A model generated the notes under the pieces. It was not told where the DNA came from. It made no database searches and saw only the letters and a list, made by a program, of their open reading frames with translations. The position numbers were made by a program, and so were the translations under genes. Positions 28,507 through 37,981 of a DNA stretch of 64,000 bases are shown one piece after another (position 1 is the first letter of the stretch; each line of letters opens with the position of its first letter). This DNA is from Legionella anisa (GTDB lineage: Bacteria; Pseudomonadota; Gammaproteobacteria; Legionellales; Legionellaceae): assembly GCF_001467525.1 (NCBI RefSeq), contig NZ_LNXS01000054.1:334632-398631 (forward strand), written 5' to 3'.

Positions 28507-30834
28507 CTAAGCATCAATTGTCACAGGGTGGACTGATAAATTTCGAATGATCCATGCTGCTTTTCGTTGATCACTTGTACTCAAAGGAGACGCTTTGCCA
28601 TTGGTTTCAATAACAATTTCTGTTAACTCATTGGGAGAAAGATTGATAATTTGACTAAATTTTAATAACTCATCTCCTTTACTATCCATTACACGTTTTT
28701 TTATAGCACCCTTTTTAGTCATGATATGCAATGTTAGCTGCTGTTGTCCTCTCGTTGAATATTCAAATTGTAACTGAGTATGTTTTATTTTTTTAGAAAT
28801 AAAGAGGGGGAGTAATTTAAAATGTGCTTTATGTTCTACCCAATGCCACCAATTATATTTATCGTTTTCTTTATCATATGTCCCACTGACATCAACAATG
28901 TGTACCCGACCTTCGCCAGAGAGTATGCCTAATTGAATTGGACCAATGACCATACCTTTTTCCAAAAGCATTTTATGATTAACAGATTCAATGACACACT
29001 GCTTCGCTTGCAAGCGCGGAGACTTTTTTGCCAATGGCAGCCAAGGTGAAATATATCCGTCATTACGCCAATCTGAATTTAATTCGCGATCCGCCAAAAA
29101 ATAAGCCATCATTTGTTTTAACTTATCATTTTTTTGGATCGCAAGATAAATGGGTACACTAGGCGGACAATTGGCCAAGACTTCTTTACGCAAATTGAGA
29201 TAAAAATGATCTAAATTGTTTATGCCCTCATACTCCGCTAACAAGGGTTGAATTCGCATCATGCTCATCCATAAAGCACTCGATAAACCGATAAATAATA
29301 CTGCACTTACTGTCACATAAAATAGCCATTTCCTAAAATGCCACCAACTGGCAAAAGCGAAAAGCAATATTGCCATCAGAAAAGGATGCGACCAATCAGA
29401 CAATTTAAATTGACTCCAACTTTGTCGTTTACCTATTGGAAGCGGTGTTTGCACAAAATAACGAAAGTAGATAAATCCTGCTCCTAAAACAAGTAAAACC
29501 ATAATAGTGGGTAAAAAAACTCCATTTAATACAAAGCGTTTGAGCTGCTTAAGCCGTAGAGTCAGGCATGCGAGTACCAATAGCAAAATACAATATCCAG
29601 ATAAAATATACCTGTCTGCATAACTAGGATCAGTCCACTGAAAAATATCCTTGCCCATATAATCAGGTTTAGTCCATTGGAAAATATCCCAGGCGCCGCC
29701 ATGGACTCCTAATGCATGGGCTAGAAAGCCAATTAACTTCCAATGCACAGGTGTACCTACAGTTGTGTTAGATTGAAGAAGCAATGCCGTATAAGCTCGC
29801 AGTAATTCGGTATTCAATATCACCAGAGAAAATAAAAGAAATACTAAGCAAAAAAGAATGAAATTTTTCCAAGCATGGAAACGCCAGGCCATGAACAAAC
29901 TGCTTGCAAAAACTCCAAACCAAAGGAATGGCAGAAACTCAGAATAAGCATAAACAGCCGCAGAGAATAATAAAGCACAAGGGAGTGCCGGTTGAAGTAT
30001 TAGAATAGGTTGTCGTATTGTACTCAATCTCTGAAATAAGGGCCCAAGAGTGAACAGTAAAGCGGCACCTAAAGCAAGGCCTAATGTTTGCGGTAAAAAA
30101 CCAAAATGAGCGCCAAAAACCAGCCCACCTAAACTAAATCCAGGTAATGATAAAAGCACTAATTGTAGCAACCGGGGCATAGTTCTTAATACCCCCAGTA
30201 ATGGAAATCCAATTGCCAAGCAACAACTGGCTATACTGACAATGGCAACCGTAGGATAAGCCTCATATGACCATTGAAGATGAAGTAATGCTTGTACCAA
30301 AGCCAGTAAAAAACTCGCTCCCATACGTAAACCTAAAGTTTGATAAAGAACAACCTGGGTCGTTGATGGTGTTATATTATCTGGGGTAATCTGTTCATAA
30401 AAAGCATGCACTTGTAACCAATTGCTATGTACTAAATAGGTAAAGGCATCATTATGGGCATTAAATCCGCCATACAGATACAGCGGCAATAATAAGCTAC
30501 TTCCACAAAGAAAAGTAAAAGCGCTCACCATTAGAGCGTGAGATGACAATTGCCAAGGATCTCGCTCACGTAGAATAACGCCAAGGAGCAATATTATTAG
30601 TAATAGGGGTAAAAAAACAGTATTGCCCAGCGGTAAGTAACGTCCGAGAAGCGACGCGATAATGGTAAGCAGTGCCAAACCTAATATAGGAGATAGAAAA
30701 AATAAAGCAGGTGCATTTAATCGATAAGGAACAAAAGCGGCACAACCTCGTCCTAACACCGTAGCGATAAATGTTAACACGGTAATTCCCGCGATAGTTA
30801 TCCAAAATATACTGGTTCCTAAAAACATTGTCAT
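28507..30834 (-). CDS. Large polytopic membrane protein (GT-C-like) with C-terminal domain shared with AlgJ-like protein
   Basis: 775 residues: about 12 or more hydrophobic spans up to roughly 535, then a soluble region. The early loop YGGFNAHNDAFTYLVHSNWLQ has the acidic residues expected of a GT-C glycosyltransferase first loop. The last 125 or so residues (NWWHWV, FEYSTRGQQQL, NGKASPLSTSDQRKAAW) align closely with the C terminus of the AlgJ-like neighbour. It is the last gene of a leftward group with two other polytopic proteins. A periplasmic glycosyltransferase using a polyprenyl-linked sugar is likely; an O-antigen polymerase-like role is an alternative. Confidence 0.6.
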   Translation of the reverse strand: MTMFLGTSIFWITIAGITVLTFIATVLGRGCAAFVPYRLNAPALFFLSPILGLALLTIIASLLGRYLPLGNTVFLPLLLIILLLGVILRERDPWQLSSHALMVSAFTFLCGSSLLLPLYLYGGFNAHNDAFTYLVHSNWLQVHAFYEQITPDNITPSTTQVVLYQTLGLRMGASFLLALVQALLHLQWSYEAYPTVAIVSIASCCLAIGFPLLGVLRTMPRLLQLVLLSLPGFSLGGLVFGAHFGFLPQTLGLALGAALLFTLGPLFQRLSTIRQPILILQPALPCALLFSAAVYAYSEFLPFLWFGVFASSLFMAWRFHAWKNFILFCLVFLLFSLVILNTELLRAYTALLLQSNTTVGTPVHWKLIGFLAHALGVHGGAWDIFQWTKPDYMGKDIFQWTDPSYADRYILSGYCILLLVLACLTLRLKQLKRFVLNGVFLPTIMVLLVLGAGFIYFRYFVQTPLPIGKRQSWSQFKLSDWSHPFLMAILLFAFASWWHFRKWLFYVTVSAVLFIGLSSALWMSMMRIQPLLAEYEGINNLDHFYLNLRKEVLANCPPSVPIYLAIQKNDKLKQMMAYFLADRELNSDWRNDGYISPWLPLAKKSPRLQAKQCVIESVNHKMLLEKGMVIGPIQLGILSGEGRVHIVDVSGTYDKENDKYNWWHWVEHKAHFKLLPLFISKKIKHTQLQFEYSTRGQQQLTLHIMTKKGAIKKRVMDSKGDELLKFSQIINLSPNELTEIVIETNGKASPLSTSDQRKAAWIIRNLSVHPVTIDA

Positions 30835-30956
30835 TTCTCTATCTTCCTATTGAGAGCAGCAGATTCCTAACACAGCGCTGGTAATCAATTTATCATTTTT
30901 AATCATAATCTGAACATTTGTCGTTGGCTTCCAATTAAGTGGTTTGGCCTGTCTAT

Positions 30957-32834
30957 CTATTTTTTTTCATCATTAGGAACAAATAGCATCCAGTGGGGAA
31001 AACTGGAAGAAGTACTACTGATACGAATATATCCTGGTAATTTCACTGTATCAAACTCTTTTATAAATTGTCTTGTTGAAATAGTTATCACTGCGAGGCT
31101 GTATTTTTTTGCAGAAGCTTTTTCTATAAATGATCTTAAACTATCTACTAGCTCGATATTATTTTGATGTTTTTCACCAAAAAATGGTAAAACTGCTGAA
31201 CCAATTTTATTGAATAATAAAATATTAGAATGATGCATATTAGCCAAATTCGCCTCTTTTAGATTATTGTTTAAGTTAGTCCATAGAGCAGGATGAAGCG
31301 CTACTTTTCTTTCCATTTCTGATTGATTTTTCGCTGTAGTGTATGGAACGGGAAACATTTCACCCGCTTGTAAAAAAGTAAAAATACAATTAGCCATTAT
31401 TATGACAACGGTACAAATTACCAGTAATCTGTTGCGATGATAATTCGACGTTTTAAAACGAAATGGCCATGCTATTATAAAAGTCACAAGCACCAACAGA
31501 TATGGAGCAAAATAACGAAACGACCACGGACGCCACGGTAGGTTAATTAATAAATAACTAAAGCCTATTCCCATGAAAAAAATAACAATCCAATATCGAT
31601 AGTTTTGCAAGTGCAATTTTTTTGGGGTCTCAATACGAGTGCTTTTTAACCATAGACTATAAATAAACCAAAGCGCTATTGGAACTGCTAAAAATCCAAG
31701 ACCATATTTCAATACATAATATTTTTTCGGAGGCGAAAAAAGAAAGGAAATACTGCTTCCTGATTTAATTATTCCATTTAAATTACCAATAATATTGTTA
31801 AATGAGGGAGCTGGTGATTCAAGATGCTTAAAAAAATCCCCAAAAACAAAATAATTTAAGAAATACCTACTGTTTGCAATGCCAAACAGAAAAATGCCAC
31901 CTAGAAATATTAGCCAGTTACTTTTTTTATTAGGCAAAAAAATAACTATGAAAAAGAGTAAACTTAGGGTTAGGCCTACAAAAGGTAAAACTATTATTTT
32001 TGCCCCCATAGCTAGTCCAAATGAAGCATAGGCAAAGAGTAAATTTAACGAATTGTTTTGTGAATCTTCTTTAGCTAAAGCACGAAAAGTAAATCCTAGG
32101 CCGATTGCAAAACAAGTGACTGCCAATAGATCGCCTTTAATTGTAGCAGTTAAACCTAAAATAACTGGAGTTGAAGTTAACAATAAACCTGAGAAAAATC
32201 TAAAGCGTGCAGGAATACCAAATAGGCCACTTAACCAACTATATCCCAAAAAACTAAGCAACCAAATTTCAACATTGCCGAAAGAACTCGCTTGCTCATT
32301 ACCAACGCATAACAAATAAAATAAAGAGTTTAATTCACCGTTCCATTCGTTACTAAAAATATTTATCGCCTGTGTAGGTTGGCTAACAAATAAAGTGTGA
32401 TAATGTGCGTAAAATTCAATACGCGTTAGTCCATAGGTAATGGCGTCCCAAGTATTATCATAATAATATAAACTTCGATAAGTAAGAATCAGAAAAATTG
32501 TAACTGCACCAACGATAGCGATTAAACCATTAGTGCTCATTAATAATTTGTAATTGCTTAGTTTTAATTGTGGACTCTCTTTTATTCTCATACAAAAAAT
32601 CAAAAGAATAAAATTAAAAAATATTAATCCTATCCACATGTAGAAAGTAGTTAACATAGTAAAACTGGATAAAATCAACATCAACAAAATATAAATGCAC
32701 TCGGTGATTGACCACGCACCAAGAATACTACCGAGAAGATCAGAATATCTATTTAAAAACAGCCGCGTAGTCAAACCCACAGATAAGAGCTTAAGAAAAA
32801 AAACAAGTAATAAAATAGAAGCGAACTGACTCAT
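30957..32834 (-). CDS. Polytopic membrane protein, probable GT-C glycosyltransferase
   Basis: 625 residues with some 12 hydrophobic spans and a C-terminal soluble tail of about 100 residues. The first large loop reads YYYDNTWDAITYGLTRIEFYAHY; paired acidic residues followed by a catalytic-loop arginine are typical of PMT/ArnT-like GT-C enzymes. AGGT about six bases upstream supports the start, and the gene lies ten bases after the 718-residue protein gene. The expected donor is a polyprenyl-phosphate sugar and the reaction periplasmic. No specific family name is recognised. Confidence 0.65.
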   Translation of the reverse strand: MSQFASILLLVFFLKLLSVGLTTRLFLNRYSDLLGSILGAWSITECIYILLMLILSSFTMLTTFYMWIGLIFFNFILLIFCMRIKESPQLKLSNYKLLMSTNGLIAIVGAVTIFLILTYRSLYYYDNTWDAITYGLTRIEFYAHYHTLFVSQPTQAINIFSNEWNGELNSLFYLLCVGNEQASSFGNVEIWLLSFLGYSWLSGLFGIPARFRFFSGLLLTSTPVILGLTATIKGDLLAVTCFAIGLGFTFRALAKEDSQNNSLNLLFAYASFGLAMGAKIIVLPFVGLTLSLLFFIVIFLPNKKSNWLIFLGGIFLFGIANSRYFLNYFVFGDFFKHLESPAPSFNNIIGNLNGIIKSGSSISFLFSPPKKYYVLKYGLGFLAVPIALWFIYSLWLKSTRIETPKKLHLQNYRYWIVIFFMGIGFSYLLINLPWRPWSFRYFAPYLLVLVTFIIAWPFRFKTSNYHRNRLLVICTVVIIMANCIFTFLQAGEMFPVPYTTAKNQSEMERKVALHPALWTNLNNNLKEANLANMHHSNILLFNKIGSAVLPFFGEKHQNNIELVDSLRSFIEKASAKKYSLAVITISTRQFIKEFDTVKLPGYIRISSTSSSFPHWMLFVPNDEKK

Positions 32835-32844
32835 TTGTTACCTA

Positions 32845-35001
32845 TTAGGATAGTTTACGAATTAATATGTCATTTAATTGAATATGACCACGACCTTGTG
32901 CCCAACCTCCCAAACCAAAGGATAAAAAATATTTATTTTTAGTTTTATCATTGATTTGAACAATAGTGGAGAATTTTGTTGGCTTGGTATAACTTCCAAC
33001 AGGAATATTAATTAATTTTTTTAAACCATGAAGGGAAATATGCCCGCTTCCTGCTACAACTTGACCTGTTACTTCCGCGGATATTTGGTAAACTCCTACA
33101 GGTAGTGTTACAGGAATAATTAATGCCGCATCCACCAAATGTTTCGTACTTTTTATACCCAAAGTTGAAGTATCAAAACTAACTTTTAATCCTGATTTTA
33201 TAAATGGACTTTGCCATGGTTGCCATTTTGTCAATTGAGATAAGGTTATCGGCTTTATAGAACTGGATGTAGGAGGCATTACAATGAGTTCATTATTTGA
33301 AAAGATAGCATTTATTTTTTTATTTTTAAGTTCTATATTTTCTTTATTAAAAAAAATATTTGCTTTTATTCGTTCATTTTCAGGTAGGTATGCATCTTTT
33401 CGGTATGGTTTAAAATCCATATAAACAAGATGTCCACTCAACGCAGCTCGCTGCATATCAGAGTCTTTAAACAAGATTATTGAATTAAAAGGCAGCTTTT
33501 GCATTTTTTTTAGTACTATTCTTTCGTTTTTAGAGTAGGGTATGTAGCTATGTACCATGTAAAAACCAATTAGAACTGAGCTTAAAGAACAGAAATAAGC
33601 AAGAGGAGTTACTAATAACCACTTCAGTGAATTACGGTTTCCAAGTTTACTCCATATCCATGTATATCCTATTATTGAGACAACAATCGACAAAGTGTGG
33701 ATAAGGAAGGCCGATTTAATGGCAAAATCTTCATCTTCCGAAATAATCAGTACTAATACTGCTGCAGCAAAAGGAATGGCATAACTAATACCTAACTGGG
33801 TCCATCTTTTTCCTCTGAGCGAAATAAAAAATAGCAGTACCCCTAAAAATAAAATAAACTCACTTAAAATAAAGTAGTGCAATCCATGAAGGGGCCAGAG
33901 CCCCAGTAACACTGAATGGCCTGACCATTTTTTAGCTTGCCATATAAAATAACTGGTACTGCCTAGAAATAAAATAAGCGCTATTATTTGATATTTAGGC
34001 GTGCTATAAGATTTCCGATAATCCCATATCCAGTATAGAAGAAAAGTGATAAAGATAATTGGGGTTAGAATAAACCCTGATAATGCAGCGGAACTCAACA
34101 GTAAAGGGTATAGTACAACTCGCAATAGGGAGGAGGGCATGTTGTATACTACCCAAGAACCTATGATACAACAACTGACAAAAAGGTATTGCGGTAGATA
34201 AACTGAATAGGTTAGGGGTTCTTCCATCCAAAAATCAGCCATTTTGTTTACCTTAAGTAAAGCTCCCATTGGCTCATCTGTAGAAAATATCAAGGGTAAT
34301 AGACTGCTTAAAAAAGTTGCAAATAGTAATCCAACTATTTTTTGATACTTGCTAAATTTGAACCGATCCATAGTGATTTCAAGCATACCCAGTGCTTGCC
34401 ATGAAGCCCATAAAACAGCACAACTATAAATTGGTATGACATAATTGGCTTTCGCAATACAGCGAACGATTAGCCCTAAAGGGAAATAAAATAATAAATT
34501 GTATGCAAAACTTAGATCTGGGAAATAAGGATTAGGGACGGGCCATTGTTCTGCATGAGCAGCAGCTATAACTGCAGCGATTCCCTTCGGTAAATCAACA
34601 ATAGGTGGTAAGTGAAATACTGTACTTTTTCCAAAAAGGCAGGGTAAATAAATAATAAAAATGATACTTAGATAAGTAATTTTTATAATGAGCGCTGGGG
34701 TAAAGCGAAAAGGTTTTCTAATGCTTAACTGTTGCTTTTTATAAAGATAGTATAAGGCAACACATGAGCAGATAGAGGCTATTAATCCTCCATAAACTAA
34801 TGTCCCCAAGGTAATTAAAGAAAGGAAACACAACAATGCGGTCAAAGCATAACCGGTTACATATTCTAACGCATCTGGAGTAGTACGATTATTTAATTTT
34901 TGTGGATAAAATACTAGAAACAACCACCTAACAGCATAGCCACTAAAAAAAAATAAATGTGTCCCGAATAACAAAGACAAAAGTAGCTTCAAAAAATCCA
35001 T
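32845..35001 (-). CDS. Polytopic membrane protein with C-terminal beta-rich domain
   Basis: 718 residues. About 14 hydrophobic spans occupy residues 1-500. A soluble region of about 200 residues follows, ending in a beta-rich segment (VGVYQISAEVTGQVVAGSGH to GRGHIQLNDILIRK) that resembles a carbohydrate-binding jelly-roll in composition. The loop LPPIVDLPKGIAAVIAAAHAEQ may be the donor loop of a GT-C enzyme. It is the second gene of the leftward group that starts with the gmd-like gene. Function is not recognised; periplasmic glycosyl transfer is inferred. Confidence 0.6.
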   Translation of the reverse strand: MDFLKLLLSLLFGTHLFFFSGYAVRWLFLVFYPQKLNNRTTPDALEYVTGYALTALLCFLSLITLGTLVYGGLIASICSCVALYYLYKKQQLSIRKPFRFTPALIIKITYLSIIFIIYLPCLFGKSTVFHLPPIVDLPKGIAAVIAAAHAEQWPVPNPYFPDLSFAYNLLFYFPLGLIVRCIAKANYVIPIYSCAVLWASWQALGMLEITMDRFKFSKYQKIVGLLFATFLSSLLPLIFSTDEPMGALLKVNKMADFWMEEPLTYSVYLPQYLFVSCCIIGSWVVYNMPSSLLRVVLYPLLLSSAALSGFILTPIIFITFLLYWIWDYRKSYSTPKYQIIALILFLGSTSYFIWQAKKWSGHSVLLGLWPLHGLHYFILSEFILFLGVLLFFISLRGKRWTQLGISYAIPFAAAVLVLIISEDEDFAIKSAFLIHTLSIVVSIIGYTWIWSKLGNRNSLKWLLVTPLAYFCSLSSVLIGFYMVHSYIPYSKNERIVLKKMQKLPFNSIILFKDSDMQRAALSGHLVYMDFKPYRKDAYLPENERIKANIFFNKENIELKNKKINAIFSNNELIVMPPTSSSIKPITLSQLTKWQPWQSPFIKSGLKVSFDTSTLGIKSTKHLVDAALIIPVTLPVGVYQISAEVTGQVVAGSGHISLHGLKKLINIPVGSYTKPTKFSTIVQINDKTKNKYFLSFGLGGWAQGRGHIQLNDILIRKLS

Positions 35002-35043
35002 ATTTTCATTTATCCCTAAAAATATTGTCTTTTCTCTAAAATT

Positions 35044-36060
35044 TTATTGAGCAAGGACTCCCAAAAGCCTCGTGACTTGTACATCTACCATTTTTTGAAT
35101 CATGTCTTGAACATTTACCGTTGGTTGCCAATTTAAAACCCGTCGTGCTTTGGATGCATCAGCAACGGTTTGTAATGTTTCCAAAGGTCGAATCAGGGCA
35201 GGATCACTGATGACATGTGCTTGCCACTCTTTGCCCACATGTTGATATGCGATAGCACATAACTCTGCCAATGTGTGTAAAGTTCCAGTGCCAATCACAA
35301 AATCTTCGGGTTTATCTTGCTGCAGCATGAGCCACATTGCGTACACAAAATCTGGTGCATACCCCCAATCACGTGCAATGCTTAAATTACCTAACGCTAA
35401 TTTACCTTGTGATACCAGTGTAAAACCTTTTTCGTTTACATCAGGTGAGTTATTAATCCCGAGCTTAGCGCAGGCAGCACCATATGCAATCTTTTGTGTC
35501 AGAAAATGCAGTGGGCGACGTTCGCTTTCGTGATTGAACAAAATACCATTAACAATAAATAATCCATAACTTTCGCGATAGATACGCATCATCTGATGGC
35601 TAAATACTTTGGAGGCAGCGTAAGGATTGCTTGGATTAAAAGGTGTTTCTTCATTTTGAGGGGATATTTTAGTGTGTCCGAACATATCTGAAGATGAGGC
35701 ATGGTAACATCGTGCTTGGGGGCAAAACCGACGCAAAGCTTCCAAGAGATGAATCGTTCCCATGCCATTCGCATTCAAAGTTTGATGTACTTGTGTCCAA
35801 GATTGGCCAGGGCGTGATTGTGATGCGAGATGGTAGATCTCATCGGGTCTTGAAATATCAATCGCAACAGAAATATCCGCTTCATTGACAATATCCCCAT
35901 AGATCATCTGTACGTTGCTTAATGGCTCTGGCACCTCTGGAGAATTTGCATGAGATGTTTTACGAGCAAAGCCAAATACTTGATACCCTTTTTTTAATAA
36001 CAACTCTTTGAGAAAAAAACCATCTTGGCCATTAATTCCTGTGATCAAAGCACGTCGCAT
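35044..36060 (-). CDS. GDP-mannose 4,6-dehydratase paralogue
   Basis: 338 residues, clearly homologous to Gmd: ALITGINGQDGFFLKELL at the start, YAASKVFSHQMM for the Tyr/Lys pair, and [12 protein letters not shown]. The catalytic segment reads SSSDMFG where gmd has STSELYG, so the Thr-x-Glu positions become Ser-x-Asp. It may dehydrate GDP-mannose or a different GDP- or other NDP-hexose, or act as a reductase. It heads a leftward operon with three polytopic membrane proteins, so its sugar may feed them. Confidence 0.82.
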   Translation of the reverse strand: MRRALITGINGQDGFFLKELLLKKGYQVFGFARKTSHANSPEVPEPLSNVQMIYGDIVNEADISVAIDISRPDEIYHLASQSRPGQSWTQVHQTLNANGMGTIHLLEALRRFCPQARCYHASSSDMFGHTKISPQNEETPFNPSNPYAASKVFSHQMMRIYRESYGLFIVNGILFNHESERRPLHFLTQKIAYGAACAKLGINNSPDVNEKGFTLVSQGKLALGNLSIARDWGYAPDFVYAMWLMLQQDKPEDFVIGTGTLHTLAELCAIAYQHVGKEWQAHVISDPALIRPLETLQTVADASKARRVLNWQPTVNVQDMIQKMVDVQVTRLLGVLAQ

Positions 36061-36476
36061 AAAGACCCCACTTAAACTATGTTCAGCATCCCATTTAAAA
36101 CTTTTGGTAACTATTCACCACGTTCAACCTCCACTCAATTCTGACTTTTCCTCTAAAGCATTCAAAAAGTGGTGAATGGATACAACTGTTGTTTTATTTT
36201 TTTGCCAGTTTATTTGTAAAGCCGCAATAGGGTCTCTTATTGAATTTAAGAAGTCAATCTTTCGATGAGTCTTATTGTGATTACTTCTTGATTTTATTGA
36301 TTCTTAATGAACTTTATATTATCTTAAAAAGTGGTTGAACCCTAGGCATATTGGGTTTTAAAAAGTGGAAAAAGGATTTGCGGATGTTCTTTAAATGATT
36401 TATTACTTTGTAACCATGAAAGGTAATTGTCACGATCCTCAAATAACAAGAAATCATACATGTTGAGCATATACCC
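36061..36476. promoter_or_regulatory. 416-bp divergent intergenic region, gmd-like / wzt
   Basis: Non-coding and AT-rich, between divergent starts, so it should hold promoters for both the leftward sugar/GT-C operon and the rightward wzt operon. ATTCACCAC near 36113 and GTGGTGAAT near 36170 form a pair of inverted nonamers about 50 bases apart, just before the gmd-like gene. No tRNA or small gene is evident. Confidence 0.4.
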
Positions 36477-37946
36477 GTGACTTCTGAAATTGTTATTGAT
36501 GTTGCTAACGTTAGCAAGCGTTATGAGTCTTACTCAACCCCTCAAGATAGATTGAAGCAAGCTGTAATGCCACGCCTATACCAAACAGGCGCGTCTTTAG
36601 GAATTGTAAAAAATAAAAAGCCTATTTACTTCCGTGAGTTTTGGGCATTACAAAATGTATCGGTTCAAGTGCATAAAGGGGAAACCTTCGGGATCATTGG
36701 TCGCAACGGCAGCGGCAAAAGTACATTATTGCAAATCATTGCAGGTATTTTAACCCCTACAAGTGGAAACGTTATTGCTAAGGGGCGGCTCGCGGCACTC
36801 TTGGAATTAGGTAGTGGCTTTAATCCTGAATTCACAGGAAAGGAGAATATCTTCCTTAATGGGTATATATTAGGACTCAACCAAACAGAAATTCAGCAGC
36901 GATACGAGCAGATTGTCGAATTTGCTGATATTGGCGACTTCATTAATCAACCTGTAAAAACATATTCCAGTGGAATGTTTGTAAGGCTTGCATTTGCAGT
37001 ACAAGCACATGTTGATGCTGATATCGTTATTATTGATGAAGCACTCGCTGTTGGAGATATATTTTTCCGTCAGAAATGTTATGCACATTTAGAAAAATTA
37101 AAAGAGTCGGGTACCGTTATTTTATTGGTATCTCATTCTATGAATGAAATAGAACAACATTGTGAGCGAGCAATTTTGTTGGAAAATGGTAAACCATTTT
37201 TTCTTGGTAGTGCTGTCGAAGCGACAAAACACTATTATTTATTGCATCAACCTAGCGGGCAAGAAACACAACAATCTACGACAAATCAACTCGTTTCAAA
37301 ACAGCATACACAAAAGATTAATACGAAAAAAACAGATATTTGGGATGATAATTCTATATTTGTAAATGCGTCAAAACTAAAGCAAGTTTCCAATCACATG
37401 GCTAAATGCACACGTTATGCGCTATGCGACAATTCGGGTAATCCATGTACCCGATTTTCTCAAGGCGACGTAGCAGTTTTTTATTATGAATTTCTTTTAT
37501 TACAGTCGATTGCTATCCCTCTAGGGGGTATTGTCATTCGAAATGATAAAGGCATTATTGTACATGGTAAGGGTTCTTTAGAATACGATGTAGATATTTC
37601 TTCGGAACATTTCAAAGCGGGTACTCTTATTCGCTGTCAGCAAGCAGTAACCTTAAAATTACAGCCTGGTGAATACAGCTTTGAATTAGGATTCGCTAGT
37701 ATTGATTCTAAAACCTATAAAGAGAAGTCCTTCCTGAACCATGATGAATTATTTGGGCAGATTATGCGAATCTGTCATTTACCCGATGCTGGCATTCTAA
37801 GTGTAAGGATGCGCACTGGGGCTCGTACTGGCCCACAATTAACTCACCATGGAATTGCTGATTTACCAGGAAAGTTTGGGTTTGCTTTTTCGAAATACGA
37901 TGAAAAATTTTTGTTATCTCAGCCAACTGAGACATCCAGTACTTAA
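36477..37946 (+). CDS. wzt: O-antigen ABC export ATPase with C-terminal glycan-binding domain, Wzt-like
   Basis: 489 residues from a GTG start. The ATPase domain (about 1-250) has Walker A GRNGSGKST, signature YSSGMFVRLAFA and Walker B VIIDEALAVGD. A polar linker of about 70 residues follows, then a beta-rich domain (about 325-475) of the Wzt C-terminal type, which reads the chain terminus before export. Such a domain implies a polysaccharide with a modified non-reducing end; the FkbM methyltransferase next door could supply that cap. The partner permease gene is far upstream at 14361. Confidence 0.9.
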   Translation: MTSEIVIDVANVSKRYESYSTPQDRLKQAVMPRLYQTGASLGIVKNKKPIYFREFWALQNVSVQVHKGETFGIIGRNGSGKSTLLQIIAGILTPTSGNVIAKGRLAALLELGSGFNPEFTGKENIFLNGYILGLNQTEIQQRYEQIVEFADIGDFINQPVKTYSSGMFVRLAFAVQAHVDADIVIIDEALAVGDIFFRQKCYAHLEKLKESGTVILLVSHSMNEIEQHCERAILLENGKPFFLGSAVEATKHYYLLHQPSGQETQQSTTNQLVSKQHTQKINTKKTDIWDDNSIFVNASKLKQVSNHMAKCTRYALCDNSGNPCTRFSQGDVAVFYYEFLLLQSIAIPLGGIVIRNDKGIIVHGKGSLEYDVDISSEHFKAGTLIRCQQAVTLKLQPGEYSFELGFASIDSKTYKEKSFLNHDELFGQIMRICHLPDAGILSVRMRTGARTGPQLTHHGIADLPGKFGFAFSKYDEKFLLSQPTETSST

Positions 37947-37981
37947 CAATATGGAGTATTTATTAACGTGAGTATCTACCA

